Positions 9,343 through 16,609 of a DNA stretch of 64,000 bases are shown piece by piece. A program made the translations under genes and the position numbers. The stretch covers positions 3,173,804-3,237,803 of the forward strand of contig SDUX01000005.1 in the NCBI GenBank assembly GCA_008729055.1, given 5' to 3'. Numbering within the stretch: the stretch's first letter is position 1; the number at the start of each line of letters is the position of its first letter. The notes beneath the pieces were generated by a model that made no database searches, was not told where the DNA came from, and saw only the letters and a list, made by a program, of their open reading frames with translations. Origin of the DNA: Pyropia haitanensis (lineage: Eukaryota > Rhodophyta > Bangiophyceae > Bangiales > Bangiaceae).

Positions 9343-10863
9343 CTACTCATCGTCCATGTCCGAGTCGTCATCCTGTGCCGCCTCGGCAGCCTTGCGCGCC
9401 TCGTCCACCACCTCCTGGGGTACCAGCTGCGACATGTTCTTGCTCTCCTCACAAACCCAGCACATTTCCAACTCGTACAGCTTGTCCTTGGCCTCATCAT
9501 GCACGTCCACAATGATCTTGGCCAGCTCTTTCACCGCCTCGCGGCAAGTCAAAGCCTTGAAGTCCAGCTTCTCCAGCGCCGTCTTCGCTGCCTGCTTCCC
9601 CTTGCCCACAGCCGCCCCAAAGTACCGGTACGACACCCCCGATGGCTCTATCAGGTACAGCTGGTATCCGTTCGTGTCGTCGTGCGCGCCCAGCAGTGCC
9701 GCGCACCCAAACGGCCGCACGTACGCATACAGTGTGTACACGTGCGCAAAGTTGGCCAGCCGCTCCGCCAGCACGTGACCGGGGATGGCACTATCGTACA
9801 CCGCTTTGTACGACGAGCACTCGTCCCGCGCCCGCGTCGCCAGCTGCCGCCCGTCCGAAATCAGGCCCGAAATCACCAGCCCAGAGTGGTGGTCCACCAG
9901 GTGAGCCCGCCTCATCGTCCCGGGTACCAGCATTTTGGACACCACCACTTTCTCCACCGCCATCACCACCCCATCCTTGCACGAAACCCCCACAGCGGTC
10001 CTGTTCCAGAGGGAGAGAGTGAACGCGAAAGGCCACCGCACAATAAAAGCGCGTACAGACACAAGAAACCCACGCAGCAAATCGAAGTACGTCAGCCCCG
10101 AGTGCGCTCGTTCCAGAACATCACACGGCCTACGGGGAGCTCGTCCTGCCAACGCACTCCGCTTCACGACCAGCCCCAAAGCCAGCCCCACGGCCGGTGC
10201 AAACGCGAGCCCCGCTGCCAGTCCAAAAGCCAACTCCAGGGCCAAGCCAAACGCCAACCCCACAGCCATATAGCCAGTCACATAGGTGGCTGCCCGACCA
10301 GCCACATGGCCATCTAGACTCACAACCAGCCACACGACCGGCCATCATCCGCCCACTGCCAGTGCCCATTGTGCTACAGCCGAGCCGTCACACTCCTCTA
10401 CCCTTGCTAAGCCGCACCCCCATGTAGCCCTGGCCCACGCCCAGGAACCAGCGCCAGTACCCTGCACCCACTAGTAGCAACGCGCCAGTCAACGTACCCG
10501 CTGTTCTCTACCGCCTTTTGGGCATATTCGATCTGGAAGACCCGGCCGTCTGGGGAGAAGGTCGTCGACGACAGGTCGTACTGCCCATGGTCCAGCAAAA
10601 CGAAAAATAACACAGCACACAACACGCCGCATACAGAAACAGAGGGAGTAGAACGTCGACGAGACGAGACAGTTCCAATCAGTTCCCAACGCCTTTAAGA
10701 ACCGCAGTCTGGAGCGTCAACAACTAGGGTTGTGCCCGCCAACCGAGTCGGCACCAGAGCCTGGCGCTGACAGCTCTGGCTACCAGCAGCGTGATAGCGA
10801 TCATGGAAGAATCAACAGAGCGAGCAGGCATGCGAAACGTACCCCAGTACCTATGCTCGTCAT
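9343..10863 (-). CDS. PSMA3: 20S proteasome subunit alpha-7 (PSMA3), copy 1
   Basis: Three exons, complement(10843-10863, 10498-10580, 9343-10000), encode 253 aa, against about 255 in animals. Introns start GTACGT and end GGGCAG (phase 0) and GGAACAG (phase 2). The product is a non-catalytic alpha-ring subunit that forms the gate and docking surface of the 20S core. Exon 1 codes MTSIGTG. Exon 2 carries the alpha-type signature [20 protein letters not shown]. Exon 3 begins [10 protein letters not shown], contains [12 protein letters not shown] and [11 protein letters not shown], and ends in the acidic tail DDDSDMDDE seen in alpha-7, where casein kinase 2 acts in other eukaryotes. Intron 2 stays open by chance through a Gly/Leu-like repetitive stretch. 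It is divergent from copy 2 and convergent with RPL12 copy 1. Confidence 0.93.
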
Positions 10864-11554
10864 GGTGGCGCACAATGACGGAGTGATGAGCCGAGAGAAG
10901 AGAGGACCAGGATGTGTGCGAGGCGATAGCTGGTGTGGGATGAACCAGACACAACCTTGCCGCGAAGCTCACGCGATGGACAGCGGGACCGAGCCGGACA
11001 CAAGTAAACGAACTGCAACGTGGGCCATCCAGATAACTTTCAGTGCAGCAAGGACATGACTTGACAATGTGATCGAGTACACCAAAAACAATGGCAACAG
11101 TAAAAATAATGATACACGACATTGGTGGACCTGCGCTGATTGGCTGATTCACGACAACGAGAACGTACATCATTTCCGACTTTTGTTATATATTGTATAG
11201 TACAGTCTTAAACGCGTCGTTCTAAGCCGCCACGTGTACGTTTTTGGTGACTTCCGAGTGGATCGGCTACCTGTCGTTGCCACGAGACAAAATTGGGAGA
11301 ACTGCTATAGTGGTTCCACGCCCGAACGCCACAAGAATTACACGCACGCAAAATTAATTTGTGCAGTGACCCCCCTGGTCTCTGAAGAGAGGACTAGGTG
11401 CCGTGCTAAGCAGCAGTACCGCTGTCCATCGGATGAGTTTCGTGCGGAGCTTTGTGCGGAGCTTCGTGCCTGCGTCATCCCACACCAGCTATCGCCTCGC
11501 ACACATCCTGGTCCTCTCTTCTCTCGGCTCATCACTCCGTCATTGTGCGCCACC
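10864..11554. promoter_or_regulatory. Shared head-to-head promoter region of the two PSMA3 copies
   Basis: The 691 bases separate the two PSMA3 start codons. The first and last 80 bases belong to the duplicated arms; the middle 531 are unique. ATTGG (inverted CCAAT) occurs at 11121 and 11139, and GTTATATATTG at about 11186-11196 is a TATA-like site facing copy 2. No similar site is obvious facing copy 1. Function as promoter is inferred from position only. Confidence 0.45.
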
Positions 11555-13075
11555 ATGACGAGCATAGGTACTGGGGTACGTTTCGCATGCCTGCTCGCTC
11601 TGTTGATTCTTCCATGATCGCTATCACGCTGCTGGTAGCCAGAGCTGTCAGCGCCAGGCTCTGGTGCCGACTCGGTTGGCGGGCACAACCCTAGTTGTTG
11701 ACGCTCCAGACTGCGGTTCTTAAAGGCGTTGGGAACTGATTGGAACTGTCTCGTCTCGTCGACGTTCTACTCCCTCTGTTTCTGTATGCGGCGTGTTGTG
11801 TGCTGTGTTATTTTTCGTTTTGCTGGACCATGGGCAGTACGACCTGTCGTCGACGACCTTCTCCCCAGACGGCCGGGTCTTCCAGATCGAATATGCCCAA
11901 AAGGCGGTAGAGAACAGCGGGTACGTTGACTGGCGCGTTGCTACTAGTGGGTGCAGGGTACTGGCGCTGGTTCCTGGGCGTGGGCCAGGGCTACATGGGG
12001 GTGCGGCTTAGCAAGGGTAGAGGAGTGTGACGGCTCGGCTGTAGCACAATGGGCACTGGCAGTGGGCGGATGATGGCCGGTCGTGTGGCTGGTTGTGAGT
12101 CTAGATGGCCATGTGGCTGGTCGGGCAGCCACCTATGTGACTGGCTATATGGCTGTGGGGTTGGCGTTTGGCTTGGCCCTGGAGTTGGCTTTTGGAGTGG
12201 CAGCGGGGCTCGCGTTTGCACCGGTCGTGGGGCTGGCTTTGGGGCTGGTCGTGAAGCGGAGTGCGTTGGCAGGACGAGCTCCCCGTAGGCCGTGTGATGT
12301 TCTGGAACGAGCGCACTCGGGGCTGACGTACTTTGATTTGCTGCGTGGGTTTCTTGTGTCTGTACGCGCTTTTGTTGTGCGGTGGCCTTTCGCGTTCACT
12401 CTCTCCCTCTGGAACAGGACCGCTGTGGGGGTTTCGTGCAAGGATGGGGTGGTGATGGCGGTGGAGAAAGTGGTGGTGTCCAAAATGCTGGTACCCGGGA
12501 CGATGAGGCGGGCTCACCTGGTGGACCACCACTCTGGGCTGGTGATTTCGGGCCTGATTTCGGACGGGCGGCAGCTGGCGACGCGGGCGCGGGACGAGTG
12601 CTCGTCGTACAAAGCGGTGTACGATAGTGCCATCCCCGGTCACGTGCTGGCGGAGCGGCTGGCCAACTTTGCGCACGTGTACACACTGTATGCGTACGTG
12701 CGGCCGTTTGGGTGCGCGGCACTGCTGGGCGCGCACGACGACACGAACGGATACCAGCTGTACCTGATAGAGCCATCGGGGGTGTCGTACCGGTACTTTG
12801 GGGCGGCTGTGGGCAAGGGGAAGCAGGCAGCGAAGACGGCGCTGGAGAAGCTGGACTTCAAGGCTTTGACTTGCCGCGAGGCGGTGAAAGAGCTGGCCAA
12901 GATCATTGTGGACGTGCATGATGAGGCCAAGGACAAGCTGTACGAGTTGGAAATGTGCTGGGTTTGTGAGGAGAGCAAGAACATGTCGCAGCTGGTACCC
13001 CAGGAGGTGGTGGACGAGGCGCGCAAGGCTGCCGAGGCGGCACAGGATGACGACTCGGACATGGACGATGAGTAG
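11555..13075 (+). CDS. PSMA3: 20S proteasome subunit alpha-7 (PSMA3), copy 2
   Basis: Exons join(11555-11575, 11838-11920, 12418-13075), 253 aa. Exons are identical in predicted protein and exon lengths to copy 1, and splice sites are the same. All family marks described for copy 1 are present, including the acidic C-terminus. Differences from copy 1 were seen only in intron 2 (for example at the tandem GGGGCTGGCTTTGGG-like stretch around 12180-12250). Both copies therefore appear functional. Whether they are equally expressed depends on the unique spacer upstream. Confidence 0.93.
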
Positions 13076-13675
13076 AGCGCCCGTGTCAGGGCGGTGCACA
13101 TTTTTTTTGTTCCTTTCTTTGTGTTTTGTGGACAAGCTGGTCAGGAGTGTGGGCACACATGGGGGGCTGTGGGGGACTGTTCAGGCAACGAGGTTTGTTG
13201 CACTCCTGTCTGTCCCCTGGTGACAGTCCCAGAGACGGCAACGTGCGCGCCCCGCGCTGCACGTCACACGCCGAGTGTGGCGCCCGGTAGACGTTCGCTC
13301 CCTACGTAGCATGGCAACAGCCAGGCTCGCACAAACCCACGAACCCCCATGCAGGCCGCAGGCCGCATTATTTGGTGCCGAGCCAGGATCACAGCGGTGG
13401 TGGTGATCAGGGCATGTGCGCCCGATTGAACCAGGTTGCAATTGCACCCACCATCGCCATCTGACACGCATACCAGCGTACGACCTGAGCGCCCCACAGC
13501 CGCACACGCGCGCAGCTCTTGGAGACCGCACGAGGCACGACACCCCGCATGGTCCCCCTCCCCCAAGACCGCCCACGGCTCGCGCGCGACCATCCGCGCC
13601 GCCCCCCCACCGCCGCCCCACCGATAGGCAGCTGCCCCCGCTTTCTTCTCCCCCCCAGCAAGCACCGTCGGCCGC
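13076..13675. other. Intergenic between convergent PSMA3 and RPL12, copy 2 arm
   Basis: This is the counterpart of 8668-9342 in inverted orientation, strongly diverged and shorter. No gene is seen. Confidence 0.5.
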
Positions 13676-14191
13676 CTACTCCTCTGCTGGCGCCTCATAG
13701 TCCTCCACCTCCACCTCCCCAGCATCAATCGCCTCAATGATGTCGTGCGGCGCCTGGCCGTCGACGGTGCAGCCGACGGATTGAGCCGTCCCCAGCACCT
13801 CCTTCACCGTCCCCTCCATCTTCACCGCCATTGACCGCCTGCGCGTGTTCTTCGCCACCTCAATGATCGCATCCATCGTCAAATTCCCGTCGTGCGAAAT
13901 GTTCTTCACCTTTTTCCGGTCGCGCTCCGGCTCCTTGAGCGCCTTGATGATCATCGACGCCGCCGACGGCACCACCGTCACCGTCGCCTGCCGGTTCACC
14001 ACCGTCAGCTTGCACATCACCCGCAGACCCTTCCAGTCCTTGGTGGCCTTTGCCAGCTGGTCGCCAATCTTCTTCGGCGACAGCCCCAGGGGGCCAATCT
14101 TGGGCGCCAGCGACGCCACGGCGCCCACCTCCCCGCCGGTGGTGCGCACAAAGATCTCGGTCACCGCGGTCGGGTCAAACTTGGGAGGCAT
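13676..14191 (-). CDS. RPL12: 60S ribosomal protein L12 (uL11), copy 2
   Basis: 171 aa, one exon, identical in protein to copy 1. The same uL11 marks are present ([34 protein letters not shown]). The sequence immediately upstream of the ATG (14192 onward) is unrelated to that of copy 1, so this copy is driven by a different promoter or is silent. It is convergent with PSMA3 copy 2. Confidence 0.95.
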   Translation of the reverse strand: MPPKFDPTAVTEIFVRTTGGEVGAVASLAPKIGPLGLSPKKIGDQLAKATKDWKGLRVMCKLTVVNRQATVTVVPSAASMIIKALKEPERDRKKVKNISHDGNLTMDAIIEVAKNTRRRSMAVKMEGTVKEVLGTAQSVGCTVDGQAPHDIIEAIDAGEVEVEDYEAPAEE

Positions 14192-14777
14192 AGCGACCTA
14201 TAAAGTGACGCCCGAGGCGCGCCACTTTGAGCGGGGAAATGGGGGGGGGAAGGGGGGTCGGACGCAGAGGAGAACTGCATCAGCGATACGTCAACGCCGC
14301 GCAGACCCATGCTCCCGCAGAGGATCGCCGCGTGGTTCAGGGGTTGCCGCGCGACGTCGGGCATCAAAGAGGCTTGTGGCACCCCCCCCGTGGTTGGCAT
14401 GCCCCCACCTCAAAGACACAACAGACGGGCTGTGTTGAAGTCCTGGAAAGTCAGAAAGTCCGCAAAGACTGTCACAAAGGACGAACATTAGAGAGCTTCG
14501 GCATGTGCGGCGTGGTTACCAAATGTGGGTAAAATGTGGGTTGGCGACCTACGTCAAAGTACCCACATTTGTACCCACATTTGTACCCACGTCGATCTTC
14601 GGCACGTACTCAAATATCGATCAGGCCGTCGCGCGCGTTCTCGCGGTCGGCCCAACAAAAAGAAAGCCACGTATGGCGTACCGCCGTTTTCCGCACGTAT
14701 TTAGGACGCGCAACTGCACCTGTGAGTGCTGCGTCTGGGGCGGGGGTGAGAAAGGGGGCGGAAGCGCGAAGTCGTAA
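14192..14777. other. Upstream region specific to RPL12 copy 2
   Basis: No gene is seen. It contains a hairpin-forming repeat (separate entry) and ends at the target duplication of the 803-bp transposon-like element. Confidence 0.4.
14521..14582. repeat. Inverted repeat of the motif ACCCACATTT
   Basis: AAATGTGGGT occurs twice in tandem at 14521-14541, and the complement occurs twice at 14560-14582, with one extra base between units. The arms could pair into a stem of about 20 bp around an 18-base loop. It lies about 330 bases upstream of the RPL12 copy 2 start codon. Function unknown. Confidence 0.7.
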
Positions 14778-15580
14778 GGGCAATTCCAGCGGTGTCACCG
14801 CAACCGCACTTTCAGGAAAGCCGCAAAAACACGTACTGGACGATGAGTGGACCTCCCCCAAACTAAAGAGCGACCTCGAAGCCGACCCTCCCAGCGGCCC
14901 GTGACCCTATACCATGCGGTGAGAGGAATTTATATACTACTTGTGCACTTCCCAGTAATTCTACCGCAGCTAGCAGCAATCATGCCGTCCCCAACCTCGT
15001 CGTCACCCTCCGTGTTACTTGTCTTTGCCCTACTCGTCGCGCACCCCCCCACCCCCCCGCCCCTCGCGCCCTTCCACCGTAACACATTTCTTCGCTGCCA
15101 TGGATACTGTTGCGCCCGCTGCAACGTGGTCCTGTTAATTGGATTCATCTTCTGGCATGGAGGGAGCTGCTCTCGCAGCGACGGTGGCGGCCACGGTTGC
15201 GCACCTGCTATCTCACAGTGGACGAGAACACTCCCAGCCGTCGAACACCGCCCGTGGATTGGGTGCGTACAGTGCGCAACACAGGCGACCACGGGAATTT
15301 GTCGAGCTTGTTGATTTCCATTGCAATTGAACTCCTCGATGGCTCTCTGGGGCTGGCAGCAGCTCTGGAGTGGGGCCTGAGAGGGCGTCCGTCTGCCCTA
15401 AACGGGCGCCGCAAACTGACGGGCGTCCCCTATAATGACCGATTATAGCGCGAGCCGCCTACCCATCCGAACTTTTAGCGTTGCCGCTCGCGGTAAAACC
15501 CCACCGCTGGGAAGGTGGTTTTCCTAAATCTGCTCTATCAGTGACGGTGCGACCTAAAAACGGCACCGCTGGGAAGGCTA
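14778..15580 (+). mobile_element. 800-bp non-autonomous element, copy A (3-bp TAA target duplication)
   Basis: A copy of the same element lies inverted at 52164-52964, which fixes both ends. Copy A is flanked by TAA at 14775-14777 and 15581-15583. The left end GGGCAATTCCAGCGGTG and the complement of the right end TAGCCTTCCCAGCGGTG form imperfect inverted repeats sharing CCAGCGGTG. A second internal copy of CACCGCTGGGAA lies near 15507. A 3-bp TAA/TTA duplication is the hallmark of PIF/Harbinger. The interior has no conserved long ORF between copies, so this is probably a MITE-like passenger. Confidence 0.75.
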
Positions 15581-15583
15581 TAA

Positions 15584-15720
15584 GGGGGATCGGGGGGCGG
15601 GGTGGTCGGCATTGTGCCGGTTCCGCGGAGGAAGGCAAGAAGCGACGTCCAGCGCAGTGGTGCTTGAAGAAAGGCTCAGGAATCGACCCGAAATCGTGTT
15701 TGTGGGTTGCAAACTCGTTT
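15584..15720. other. Short unique spacer between two elements
   Basis: A stretch of 137 bases lies between the TAA duplication of the 803-bp element and the inverted repeat of the pogo-like element. Nothing recognisable is present. Confidence 0.4.
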
Positions 15721-15869
15721 GAGGCGCGTCCACAAAATCACAACTTGTCACGCAAAGTCACAATCTGGGCGCGCCTCGATTTCTGAAGAGGTGGTCATTG
15801 GATGGTCAATCAATCTTTGCAATGACTCCTGGTATCATAATCTCTGCTGCACCGCTACTCAGTCGCTAC

Positions 15870-16511
15870 TGTGGCAAGTCGGGTGTCCACAGGGTACCGT
15901 AGTCAGGGGGGAGGGTTGACGCACAAACCCGTAACCGCAGTGCCAAGACTATGGCAAGTAAGCGGGACAAAGAAGGATACGTTTAGACCTGACGAGCAGG
16001 GAGGAGCGGGGCGAGAACGCCGTCGCGTGCCCAGAAGAGGCACGCGCGCGCCCGCCACAACCCTCGATCGGACAGGTCGACCGGGCAGGGTCGACCTGTC
16101 CTAAGAAATAGAAGCGAAATCCCTCCAAGACGATAATTGCATGCGAAATTGGTGAGTACCCCCCGAAAGGGCGTACCACAATCGATAGGTCGATCCTATC
16201 GATCGTCACAGGGAGTACTCGATCCAGCTCCCGCGGCCGTCCTCCCCCGGCCCAGGAGCTGTCCCTCGGGTCGAAGGATCGCCCGCCGGCGCACGCCTTC
16301 GACCCAATCACAAGCGACCTAGGGGGGGGGCTAGCCCCACCCGTGACGCGACCGTTCGGGCCCGGTGCGCCGCCCGACCCTTTTACAGGGGTCGGGGAGA
16401 GAGGTTGCAACGACGCCCTCGGCGGGTGTGGCCGCCCGTGGGGCTGCGGCGCGTGCCGTCCACTTAGCCGTGGACGGCCCCTGCGCGCCCCCCAGGCGTA
16501 TATATGCCACA
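15870..16511 (-). repeat. LTR of chromovirus 1 (3' LTR in element sense)
   Basis: 642 bp with inverted termini TGTGGCA/TGCCACA. Two perfect hairpins lie inside: 16071-16100 (arms of 12 bp, GACAGGTCGACC) and 16181-16203 (ATCGATAGG with its complement). At its plus-strand end GGCGTATATATGCC is almost palindromic and so offers a TATA-like element in either direction. Confidence 0.93.
16497..16506 (+). promoter_or_regulatory. TATA-like site pointing into the antisense ORF
   Basis: CGTATATATG near the plus-strand end of the LTR lies about 105 bases upstream of the antisense ORF start codon. It could serve as core promoter for that gene from the 3' LTR. Evidence is motif and position only. Confidence 0.3.
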
Positions 16512-16609
16512 TACCCCCCGTGTTAGCTTGTCGCCGTCCCTCGGCGACCAAGTTGCTTCGTCCGTCGTGTTGACGGACGAGGCCGGTGCCGCACCGGTGG
16601 CGCAGCGGC

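Larger units (their letters stand above)
8152..14191. repeat. Inverted duplication with RPL12-PSMA3 arms
   Basis: The arms are 8152-10943 and 11475-14191, in opposite orientation, with a unique 531-bp spacer (10944-11474). From the inner edge to past the PSMA3 stop codons the coordinates of the two arms sum to 22418 throughout, so there are no net indels in that part. The inner boundary is sharp, after TGTGGGATGA. The outer boundary coincides with the RPL12 ATG on both sides. Coding exons look identical. Intron 2 of PSMA3 shows about four substitutions. The RPL12-PSMA3 intergenic part has diverged by many substitutions and a net 75-base indel. Confidence 0.92.

Noticed and set aside
9319..10335. 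330-codon frames covering PSMA3 exon 3 plus intron 2, and opposite-strand shadows
   Set aside because: The intronic extension is bounded by good splice sites and the joined exons match PSMA3 in length; the opposite-strand frame is a shadow.
14847..15314. 155-codon ORF inside the 803-bp element
   Set aside because: The second copy of the element does not keep this frame, so it is unlikely to be coding.
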